Source of the DNA: an uncultured Rhodobacter sp.
GTDB lineage: Bacteria > Pseudomonadota > Alphaproteobacteria > Rhodobacterales > Rhodobacteraceae
Assembly (NCBI GenBank): GCA_937901435.1
Contig: CALGTJ010000823.1
Coordinates: 1 to 5,586 of the forward strand
DNA: 5,586 bases
Direction: 5' to 3'
Shown: positions 1 to 5,468 of the stretch, in pieces
How positions within the stretch are numbered: the stretch's first letter is position 1
Layout: the number at the start of each line of letters is the position of its first letter
Notes under the pieces: model-generated
What the model was told of the DNA's origin: nothing
Databases searched by the model: none
The model's input: only the letters and a program-made list of their open reading frames with translations
Position numbers and translations under genes: made by a program

Positions 1-471
1 GGTGCGTGCTGCTGGTCCTGCATCGACGACACCGTTCAGCCCTGTGGCCGAGGGCACGAAGGTCGGACCTGCCTGCCAGTCCGCTACCCAGTCGAATCCT
101 GCCGGATACACATCCGTGACTGTGCGTTCGTCAAATCCATGCTGTTGATCTGGGCCGATGAAGTGCATCTTTCCCGATAAAACTGTGTGATAGCCCAAGT
201 GACGCATGTGGTGCGCCATGGTCGGCTGGCTGCTCGTCAATTCACAAGCATTGTCCCAGACCTTGATCGCTGGGGTCAGGCGCCCCGACATCATCGACGC
301 GCGCGAGGGCACACAAAGTGGATAGTTGGAATAAGCGTTGTCAAATACCACACTCTTCGCAGCTAACTGGTCAAGATGCGGTGTCTTGCAGACCGGGTTT
401 CCATAGAACGACAGCGCCTGCGGGGCCAGCTGGTCGGCCATGATCATCAGGATGTTGGGCTTATTGATCAT
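1..471 (-). CDS. BetC-type (choline-sulfatase-like) cytoplasmic sulfatase, N-terminal part, cut by the window edge
   Basis: This is the first 157 codons of a type I sulfatase; the gene runs off the left edge. Sulfatases of this family hydrolyse sulfate esters with a formylglycine made from an active-site cysteine. Seen: PNILMIMADQL at the N-terminus, with D13 as a metal ligand; the sulfatase signature LCVPSRAS with C53 as the formylglycine precursor and R57; SGKMHFIGPDQ around residues 99-109, with K101 and H103; then HGFDER and DVYPAGFDW at about 111-128. The last two blocks closely resemble choline sulfatase (BetC). The loop after DQL does not show the NG-LFPDGPAD stretch I recall from BetC, so choline sulfate specificity is doubtful and no symbol is given. 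There is no signal peptide, so the enzyme should be cytoplasmic and its ester imported. The ATG at 471 fits the family N-terminus and lies 4 bases after the stop of the aldehyde dehydrogenase gene. The ribosome binding site is weak, so coupled translation is likely. Confidence 0.9.
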   Translation of the reverse strand, partial: MINKPNILMIMADQLAPQALSFYGNPVCKTPHLDQLAAKSVVFDNAYSNYPLCVPSRASMMSGRLTPAIKVWDNACELTSSQPTMAHHMRHLGYHTVLSGKMHFIGPDQQHGFDERTVTDVYPAGFDWVADWQAGPTFVPSATGLNGVVDAGPAART

Positions 472-475
472 CGGT

Positions 476-1864
476 TTACACTGCCGCCCGGCGGTACACT
501 GTATGCTCTGTGGTATAGAACTGAATCGTCGACGGTCCGTTCGAGCCACCCACCCCCATGCCACTGTCTTTGACGCCGACAAACGGCAGATGATTTTCGG
601 GGAAGCTACCTGCGTTCACATGGATCATGCCACTTTCGCTTTCCGCGACAAAACGCTCAACCACGTCAGTGCGCTCCGAATAGAGGCAGGACGACAGGCC
701 AAAGGCTACGTCGTTGGCGACGCTCAGGGCCTCATCCACATTATCATAGGCAATCACGGAAAGGACTGGGCCAAAAACCTCGTCACGGGCGACTTCCATA
801 TCGCGGGTCACGTTCGACAGAATGGTTGGCGTGTAGAAATACCCGCCTGTGTCCATCTTGAGCTTTTCACCACCCGCAGCGACCGTGGCACCGGCAGCCT
901 TTGCACGGGTAACAAAGCCATCCACATCCTGAAGTTGCTGCAAACTGGCGAGTGGTCCGATTTTTGCTCCATCAGATGCGCCGTCCATTGGCTGCATGGC
1001 CTCAGCGCGCTTTGAGAGACCCGCAACTACCTGTGCTTCGAGTGTCCGATTCACAACCACGCGGCTAACGGCCGTACATCTCTGGCCACACACGGCGAAG
1101 GCCGAAGCCATAATTTCATCAAGGACGGGGTCAAGATCAGTAGCGTCGTGCAAAATGGCAGGGTTTTTGCCACCTAATTCGAGTGACACTTCCGCCAGAT
1201 GACCCGCTGCTGCTATCGCTACGCGTTTGCCAACCTCGACCGAGCCTGTAAAGCTGATTGCATCAATGCCAATGTGCTCTGCCAAAGCCTGCCCCAAGGC
1301 ACCGCCGCCAATCGCCGATTGAACGAGGTCTGCGGGCAGCACTTCAGCAGCGATCTCGGCTATTAAAACGATAGCGCCAGGTGTCAAAGATGCAGGCTTA
1401 AGGATGATCGCATTGCCGTAAACGAGCGACGGGATAGCTTTGCGCATCGGCGTGCTGAAAGGAAAATTCCAGGGATTGATGCCTAGGATCACACCGCGCG
1501 GGCGCCGGGTAGAATAGGCGACAGTGCCCGGGATTTGCGACGGAAAAACGTCGCCAATGGGCGCACTTGCACGACCAATGCAGACACGAGATTCCCCGAC
1601 GGCCTTGGCAACCTCACCGCGTGCCTCAGCTAATGGCTTGCCCATTTCTTTGGTGATTGACATAGCTATATCTTCTGCGCGCGCCTCTAACGCGTCCACG
1701 AAATTGGCGACAAGCGCGCCGCGCTCTGGTTGTGGTATTGCAGCCCAACCCGCCTGCGCCAGACCTGCACGGGCGACGCAGTCATCCAAGGCGCCCAATG
1801 GCGTTTCATCAAAGGTCGCCACGATCTGTTCAGGGGCGGCGGGGTTGCGAATTTCAATGAGCAT
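476..1864 (-). CDS. NAD(P)-dependent aldehyde dehydrogenase
   Basis: This 462-residue aldehyde dehydrogenase oxidises an aldehyde to a carboxylate in the cytoplasm. Seen: INPWNFP with the oxyanion-hole asparagine N133; LKPAS with cofactor-binding K156; the Rossmann element FTGSVEVG at 205-212; ELGGK with the general base E229; CGQRCTA with the nucleophile C263; and EVFGP at 362-366. The catalytic set is complete. The length is short beside BetB-type enzymes (about 490) but matches the succinate-semialdehyde dehydrogenase Sad/YneI class. The block TKEMGKPLAEARGEVAK at 71-87 also resembles that class. The C-terminal segment reads PFVGVKDSG where PFGGVKxSG is usual, followed by a GGSNGPST segment. 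The start overlaps the end of the GMC gene by 11 bases, with AGGA 8 bases upstream. By position it should oxidise the aldehyde made by the GMC enzyme. Betaine aldehyde, semialdehyde or another substrate cannot be told from sequence alone. Confidence 0.95.
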   Translation of the reverse strand: MLIEIRNPAAPEQIVATFDETPLGALDDCVARAGLAQAGWAAIPQPERGALVANFVDALEARAEDIAMSITKEMGKPLAEARGEVAKAVGESRVCIGRASAPIGDVFPSQIPGTVAYSTRRPRGVILGINPWNFPFSTPMRKAIPSLVYGNAIILKPASLTPGAIVLIAEIAAEVLPADLVQSAIGGGALGQALAEHIGIDAISFTGSVEVGKRVAIAAAGHLAEVSLELGGKNPAILHDATDLDPVLDEIMASAFAVCGQRCTAVSRVVVNRTLEAQVVAGLSKRAEAMQPMDGASDGAKIGPLASLQQLQDVDGFVTRAKAAGATVAAGGEKLKMDTGGYFYTPTILSNVTRDMEVARDEVFGPVLSVIAYDNVDEALSVANDVAFGLSSCLYSERTDVVERFVAESESGMIHVNAGSFPENHLPFVGVKDSGMGVGGSNGPSTIQFYTTEHTVYRRAAV

Positions 1865-3485
1865 GTGCGGTGTCCTGTACTGTGCCGGAGCCGCCCGCGC
1901 GGATCATTGCGGCGGCCTTTTCGGCAATCATAAAAGTGGGGGCATTTGTGTTGGCGGAGGTGATTTTGGGCATGACCGAGGCATCAACCACGCGCAGTCC
2001 CTCCACGCCATTTACGCGCAATTCGGGGTCCACTACGGCGCCCGCGTCTGACCCCATGCGGCAAGTGCCAACTAGATGGTAAACCGTTCCTGCCATCTGA
2101 CGCACAGCAGCCAGAATCTCAGCATCGCTTTGATATTGCGCACCGGGAATAACCTCGCGCCGCCAGCGATGGCGAAACTCAGGCCGATTGTAGAGTTCGC
2201 GCACCATGCGGATGCCTTCGACGATAACTTTCTGGTCCCTCTCGGCTGATAGGTAGTTGGTGCGTATGCGAGGATCAGCGAAAGGATCAGAGCTTGCAAT
2301 ACGGATCGACCCACGGCTTTCTGGATGGCATTGCCAGAACGAAGTGGTGAAACCCGAATAACGGTGCAAAGGTTTACCGGGTTTATCGACAGATAGCGGC
2401 ATGACGAACAGTTGCAGATCGGGACGACCGCCCGTCGCAAATTTTGTGCAAGCCGCGCCGCCGACCTGACCGGCCCCTACGGTCAACGGCCCGCGTGAGC
2501 CAAGCAACCACTCCAACCCCATTTTGGCGAGACTGAAAGGGTTTCGTATGTGATCGTTCAGCGACGCGCCACGCTCTTCCAGTTCGACAATGGTGCGCAT
2601 TTGTAGGTGGTCCTGCAGGTTCTCGCCCACTTCGGGGGCATCGACGCGAACGGGGATGTCATGCGTGCCCAGCAGCTCGGCCGGTCCAATACCCGACAGC
2701 TGCAAAAGCTGCGGTGTCTGAACAGAGCCACCACACAGGATCACCTCACAATCAGCATGCACCTCATGTGCCGTGCCGTTCTGAACATAGCGCACACCGG
2801 TGGCGCGGGAGCCGCTGAACATAATCTCCAACACCTGTGCGCTCGTCTCCAGCGTCAGGTTGGGCCGTTGTAAAGCGGGGTGTAAAAAGGCCGTCGCTGC
2901 GCTGTCCCGCCAACGCCCACGAAGCGTCAGCTGGTACTTGCCAACGCCATACGCGCTTTCTCCGTTGAAATCATCGTTTTGCGGCAGACCGTGCGCGCGG
3001 GCCGCTTGCAGCCAATCATTGCAAGCTGGGTTGTTATTGCGCAGATCGGATACCTGCAACGGCCCATGCGCGCCGCGATACTGCGATGGAGACCCGGCAT
3101 AAGTCTCAAACGCTCTAAAATGCGGTAACACTTCATTGAACGACCATCCCTGCGCGCCAAGTTTCGCCCAATCGTCGAAATCAGCATGTTGACCGCGAAT
3201 ATAGATCAACCCGTTGATCGAGCTTGATCCGCCTACCACACGCCCTCGTGGGCAGTCCATTTGCCGCTCGCCAAGTCCAGGATCCGGATCACCGCGGTAT
3301 AGGTGCGAAACGCGCGAATCGTAGATGGATTTGTAATAGCCAACCGGAAGCTTCAGCCAGAACCCACGGTCCGCTCCGCCCGCTTCGAGAACAAGCACAC
3401 GCGCTGCGTCATCTTCGGACAAACGGGCTGCCAGCGTTGACCCTGCCGTGCCCGATCCAATGATGATGTAGTCATAGCTTGCCAT
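1854..3485 (-). CDS. GMC-family FAD-dependent alcohol dehydrogenase/oxidase (choline dehydrogenase-like)
   Basis: This 543-residue glucose-methanol-choline oxidoreductase oxidises a primary alcohol to an aldehyde using bound FAD. Seen: an N-terminal dinucleotide fold YIIIGSGTAG (GxGxxG at 10-15) with ribose-binding E34; GMC signature 1, PRGRVVGGSSSING, at 79-92; GMC signature 2, GSVQTPQLLQLSGIGP, at 253-268; and the catalytic pair H470 (in YHLVGTC) and N514 (in NTNAP). These are 44 residues apart, the same spacing as the His-Asn pair of choline oxidase. The length is normal for BetA/AlkJ-like members. The chosen ATG at 3485 is 2 residues before the FAD fold and has GGAGG 4 bases upstream. An upstream ATG at 3599 would add 38 residues unlike any family N-terminus and run through the promoter region into the regulator gene. 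It is the first gene of the minus-strand operon. Substrate is uncertain: choline is possible, but many GMC proteins called choline dehydrogenase act on other alcohols. Confidence 0.95.
   Translation of the reverse strand: MASYDYIIIGSGTAGSTLAARLSEDDAARVLVLEAGGADRGFWLKLPVGYYKSIYDSRVSHLYRGDPDPGLGERQMDCPRGRVVGGSSSINGLIYIRGQHADFDDWAKLGAQGWSFNEVLPHFRAFETYAGSPSQYRGAHGPLQVSDLRNNNPACNDWLQAARAHGLPQNDDFNGESAYGVGKYQLTLRGRWRDSAATAFLHPALQRPNLTLETSAQVLEIMFSGSRATGVRYVQNGTAHEVHADCEVILCGGSVQTPQLLQLSGIGPAELLGTHDIPVRVDAPEVGENLQDHLQMRTIVELEERGASLNDHIRNPFSLAKMGLEWLLGSRGPLTVGAGQVGGAACTKFATGGRPDLQLFVMPLSVDKPGKPLHRYSGFTTSFWQCHPESRGSIRIASSDPFADPRIRTNYLSAERDQKVIVEGIRMVRELYNRPEFRHRWRREVIPGAQYQSDAEILAAVRQMAGTVYHLVGTCRMGSDAGAVVDPELRVNGVEGLRVVDASVMPKITSANTNAPTFMIAEKAAAMIRAGGSGTVQDTAHAH
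1873..1876 (-). promoter_or_regulatory. Ribosome binding site of the aldehyde dehydrogenase gene
   Basis: On the minus strand this reads AGGA, 8 bases before the ATG at 1864, and lies inside the last codons of the GMC gene. It supports the chosen start and the 11-base gene overlap, which would keep the two enzymes made together. Confidence 0.6.
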
Positions 3486-3489
3486 GCAG

Positions 3490-3494
3490 CCTCC
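3490..3494 (-). promoter_or_regulatory. Ribosome binding site of the GMC gene
   Basis: On the minus strand this reads GGAGG, 4 bases before the ATG at 3485. It is the strongest Shine-Dalgarno match in the window and decides the start in favour of 3485 over the in-frame ATG at 3599. Confidence 0.75.
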
Positions 3495-3495
3495 A

Positions 3496-3511
3496 AAAGT
3501 TCTAAGTATAG
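3496..3511 (+). repeat. Candidate operator half O1 (left copy of a 16-base inverted repeat)
   Basis: The sequence AAAGTTCTAAGTATAG is matched at 14 of 16 positions by the reverse complement of 3548-3563 (AAAGTTCTATTTATAG). Inside it, CTA(N4)TAG at 3502-3511 is itself a small dyad. It overlaps a minus-strand TATACT -10 candidate and lies just upstream of the GMC ribosome binding site, so a bound repressor would block that promoter. The repeat is seen directly; its role as an operator is inferred. Confidence 0.55.
3505..3510 (-). promoter_or_regulatory. Candidate -10 box for the GMC operon
   Basis: On the minus strand this reads TATACT, five of six bases of the sigma-70 -10 consensus, inside operator copy O1. 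Transcription would start near 3498 and give a short leader of about a dozen bases containing GGAGG. No good -35 lies 16-18 bases upstream; TTGCAT is present but further away. The call is therefore weak. Confidence 0.35.
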
Positions 3512-3547
3512 GTCTAATCGAAAAACTCTGGCCATGCAACAAAAAAT

Positions 3548-3563
3548 CTATAAATAGAACTTT
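3548..3563 (-). repeat. Candidate operator half O2 (right copy of a 16-base inverted repeat)
   Basis: This is the inverted partner of 3496-3511. Its core TCTATAAATAGA (3547-3558) is a 12-base dyad with five paired positions on each side of a central AA, better than the core of the left copy. The two dyad centres are 46 bases apart. It overlaps the plus-strand TATAAA box, which fits autorepression of the GntR gene. This is an inference from position and symmetry only. Confidence 0.55.
3549..3554 (+). promoter_or_regulatory. Candidate -10 box for the regulator operon
   Basis: The sequence TATAAA lies in the core of operator copy O2, about 35 bases before the GntR start codon. Transcription would begin near 3561 and give a leader of roughly 28 bases with an AGGAG site. 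No convincing -35 is visible at the expected distance, so confidence is low. Confidence 0.35.
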
Positions 3564-3573
3564 AAGATCAATC

Positions 3574-3578
3574 AGGAG
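3574..3578 (+). promoter_or_regulatory. Ribosome binding site of the GntR gene
   Basis: AGGAG lies 10 bases before the ATG at 3589. It supports that start over the in-frame ATG at 3484, which would add 35 residues unrelated to the GntR fold and read back through the promoter region. Confidence 0.65.
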
Positions 3579-3588
3579 TCGCTCCGCC

Positions 3589-4317
3589 ATGATAGACACA
3601 CTTCGGCAAAGCCGCTCTCCGCTTTATCTTCAGATTGCTAAAATTCTTCGGCAAGATCTGGATCGTGGAGTCTGGACGGAAGGCAGTCTTTTGCCAACAA
3701 TTTCAGAAATTTCAGAAAAATACGCCGTCGCAAAGATCACCGTTCGTCAAGCCATGAAGATACTGGAAGAAGAAGGCCTCGTGGAATCGTGGCGCGGGCG
3801 CGGCACAACTGTTCTGCCACCCCCGGCAGAGCGGAATCGCCTGCATCTGGGCACGCAACTGTCTACTTTGGTGGATCACTATCGTGGTGACAAACCGGCG
3901 CTAGACCTTCTGGAGGACTGCGACGCCGAGGTGTCGGGTGAGCCGCTGATCGGTACCTTGTCGGACGCTGGCTATCACCTTTTACGCCGCACCCATACTC
4001 GCGAGGATGAGACCTACTGCGTCATTTCAATTTACTTTGAAAAGCAAGTCTTTGCCCGCCACGAGGCAGAGTTCAGAACGCAGCTGGCCTTGCCGGTACT
4101 CGTTGACTCCGACGATATTAATGTTGCGCAGGCGCGCCAATCGCTGACTATCGGCAAATGTGATTTTGACACAGCAGGTTTGTTGGGCCTCGCCGTCGGC
4201 GATCCGGTGGTCGAAGTACGCCGCGTCATCTGTGACGCTCGGGATCAAGTCATCTACATCGCTGATGTCACCTATCGCAGCGACTTTGTACGTCTGGAAA
4301 TGGACCTTTTATCATGA
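3589..4317 (+). CDS. GntR-family transcriptional regulator, HutC subfamily (UTRA domain)
   Basis: This 242-residue protein is a likely ligand-responsive repressor of the two divergent operons. Seen: an N-terminal winged-helix domain at about 8-77, from SPLYLQIAKILRQDL through SEISEKYAVAKITVRQAM (helix-turn-helix, recognition helix near 48-58) to the wing segment EEEGLVESWRGRGTTVLP. A C-terminal UTRA-type domain follows at about 95-240, with GYHLLRRTH, a central beta-rich core, and VGDPVVEVRRVICD then YIADVTYRSD near the end. UTRA domains bind small molecules such as sugars, amines or organic acids, usually the pathway substrate or an intermediate. The length is usual for HutC members. The gene lies 103 bases from the oppositely oriented GMC gene and overlaps the next gene by ATGA, so regulator and enolase-superfamily enzyme are probably co-translated. 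The canonical choline operons I know use the TetR-type BetI, so this control is different. Effector unknown. Confidence 0.93.
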   Translation: MIDTLRQSRSPLYLQIAKILRQDLDRGVWTEGSLLPTISEISEKYAVAKITVRQAMKILEEEGLVESWRGRGTTVLPPPAERNRLHLGTQLSTLVDHYRGDKPALDLLEDCDAEVSGEPLIGTLSDAGYHLLRRTHTREDETYCVISIYFEKQVFARHEAEFRTQLALPVLVDSDDINVAQARQSLTIGKCDFDTAGLLGLAVGDPVVEVRRVICDARDQVIYIADVTYRSDFVRLEMDLLS

Positions 4318-5450
4318 TCACGATCACGCGCATTCAGGCTTGGGCCTTTCGCAGCCCGACCAAAAAGCCCGTCGCCACATCCTTTGGCGTCATGCACGAC
4401 CGCCCAGCCGTTCTGGTGCGCGTGGAGGACCGGGACGGCGCGTTCGGCTGGGGCGAGATCTGGGCAAACTGGCCCGCTGCCGGGGCAGAACACCGTTTGC
4501 GCTTGCTCGAGATGGATGTAGCGCACTTGGTCTTGGGAGTTGAATTCGCTTCGCCCACCGATTTCTTTTACAAGCTTGACGCACAAACCCGGGTACGGGC
4601 TGTGCAATGTGGCGAGGTCGGACCGTTCGCTCAGGTCATCGCCGGGCTAGACATTGCGCTATGGGACTTGGCCGCGCGACGCGAAGGCGTACCACTGCGC
4701 CGTTTGATCCGGGAGGATGCGCCTGATACCATCCCTGCTTATGCCAGCGGCATTCAGATTTTTGCCGCTGACGATCTGATGCTCCGTGCGCGGAACGATG
4801 GGCACCACAGGTTCAAGCTCAAGGTCGGTTTTGACATGGCCACCGACGTTGGTTCTGTGCATCGGATACAATCTGAGTTGGCGCAGAACGAGTTAATAGC
4901 CTGCGATGCCAATCAAGCGTGGTCGCTTGAACAGGCGAAGGCGTTTCTGAACGGTATCAAAGGCGTGCCGCTTCATTGGCTGGAAGAACCTTTGCCAGTT
5001 TTCCACGATACCGTCGAGTGGCAAAGCCTAGCGGATTATGCAGGCGTCGCACTGGCGGGGGGGGAGAACATAATCGGGGTTGCCGATTTCGATCACGCCA
5101 TCAAAACAGGCGTTTTATCCGTGATCCAGCCCGATGTCGCAAAATGGGGTGGGATCACAGGCAACTTTGCCGTGGCCCGCAACGCGCTCAAAAACAATCG
5201 CCGCTATTTCCCGCATTTTCTTGGCGCAGGCATTGGTATGGCCGCCTCGGCGGAACTACTGGCTGGTGCGGGCGGTGACGGGCTCTTGGAAGTTGATGTC
5301 AACGAAAACCCGCTGCGCACCATGTTCTTTGGAGATCGTGAGCCTGTGTCGGACGGCGAGTGGCGCTGCAGCGATGGACCTGGTCTAGGAATTGACTGCA
5401 TCCCCGCGGAGTTGACACCGTTACAAACGCTTCACACCGAAATCGGCTAG
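4314..5450 (+). CDS. Enolase-superfamily enzyme, mandelate racemase subgroup (probable acid-sugar dehydratase or racemase)
   Basis: This 378-residue protein should abstract the alpha-proton of a 2-hydroxy carboxylate bound to Mg2+, leading to dehydration or racemisation. Seen: an N-terminal capping domain (about 1-125); the barrel base motif KLK with K168 and K170; metal ligands D198 (CDANQAW), E224 (WLEEP) and E251 (GGEN); and the His-Asp dyad D274 (QPDVAKWGG) and H301 (FPHFLGAG), with E326 (LLEVD) as the likely partner acid. Spacings D198-E224 (26) and D274-H301 (27) match mandelate racemase D195-E221 and D270-H297, so it is of the His-dyad type, unlike muconate-lactonising enzymes. Most such enzymes in operons with dehydrogenases are sugar-acid dehydratases, but the exact substrate cannot be read. 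The start ATG overlaps the GntR stop (ATGA), with only a weak GGA 9 bases upstream, so translation is likely coupled. A run of eight G encodes residues just before E251. Confidence 0.92.
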   Translation: MITITRIQAWAFRSPTKKPVATSFGVMHDRPAVLVRVEDRDGAFGWGEIWANWPAAGAEHRLRLLEMDVAHLVLGVEFASPTDFFYKLDAQTRVRAVQCGEVGPFAQVIAGLDIALWDLAARREGVPLRRLIREDAPDTIPAYASGIQIFAADDLMLRARNDGHHRFKLKVGFDMATDVGSVHRIQSELAQNELIACDANQAWSLEQAKAFLNGIKGVPLHWLEEPLPVFHDTVEWQSLADYAGVALAGGENIIGVADFDHAIKTGVLSVIQPDVAKWGGITGNFAVARNALKNNRRYFPHFLGAGIGMAASAELLAGAGGDGLLEVDVNENPLRTMFFGDREPVSDGEWRCSDGPGLGIDCIPAELTPLQTLHTEIG

Positions 5451-5468
5451 GTCGCAGTCAGAGCGACC
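5450..5468 (+). terminator. Small hairpin at the end of the enolase-superfamily gene (weak terminator candidate)
   Basis: GGTCGC and GCGACC form a perfect 6-bp stem with a 7-base loop, starting at the last base of the stop codon. It is followed by ATGCGAAATCTTT, not a proper T tract, so it is a poor intrinsic terminator. It might act as a 3' end stabiliser instead. Confidence 0.3.

Larger units (their letters stand above)
3486..3588. promoter_or_regulatory. Divergent promoter/operator region
   Basis: This 103-base AT-rich spacer separates the start codons of the minus-strand GMC operon and the plus-strand regulator operon, so it must hold promoters for both directions. It contains a long inverted repeat (3496-3511 with 3548-3563), a minus-strand TATACT box, a plus-strand TATAAA box, and both ribosome binding sites. 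Seen: the spacer and repeats. Inferred: regulation of both arms by the adjacent GntR/UTRA protein, which commonly binds the divergent region next to its own gene. Confidence 0.75.

Noticed and set aside
440..1015. A 191-codon plus-strand open frame opposite the aldehyde dehydrogenase and sulfatase start
   Set aside because: It is antisense to a gene with a complete catalytic set, has no recognisable domain, and has a low-complexity mix of residues typical of a shadow frame in GC-rich DNA.
1524..2051. A 175-codon plus-strand open frame spanning the GMC/aldehyde dehydrogenase junction
   Set aside because: It lies antisense to both real genes, has an Ala/Ser/Arg-rich composition and no domain or ribosome binding site that I can support.
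1..3485. Calling the minus-strand operon a standard betCBA choline-sulfate operon
   Set aside because: The activities fit in outline, but no BetI is present, the aldehyde dehydrogenase is not BetB-like in length or C-terminal motif, the sulfatase loop differs from BetC, and the facing enolase-type enzyme has no role in betaine synthesis.
3484..3588. A 35-residue N-terminal extension of the GntR protein from the ATG at 3484
   Set aside because: It covers the promoter region, is not like GntR N-termini, and the ATG at 3589 has its own AGGAG site.
3486..3599. A 38-residue N-terminal extension of the GMC protein from the ATG at 3599
   Set aside because: The extension has no family match, would be translated through the divergent promoter and operators and into the GntR start, and the ATG at 3485 has a strong GGAGG and sits right before the FAD fold.
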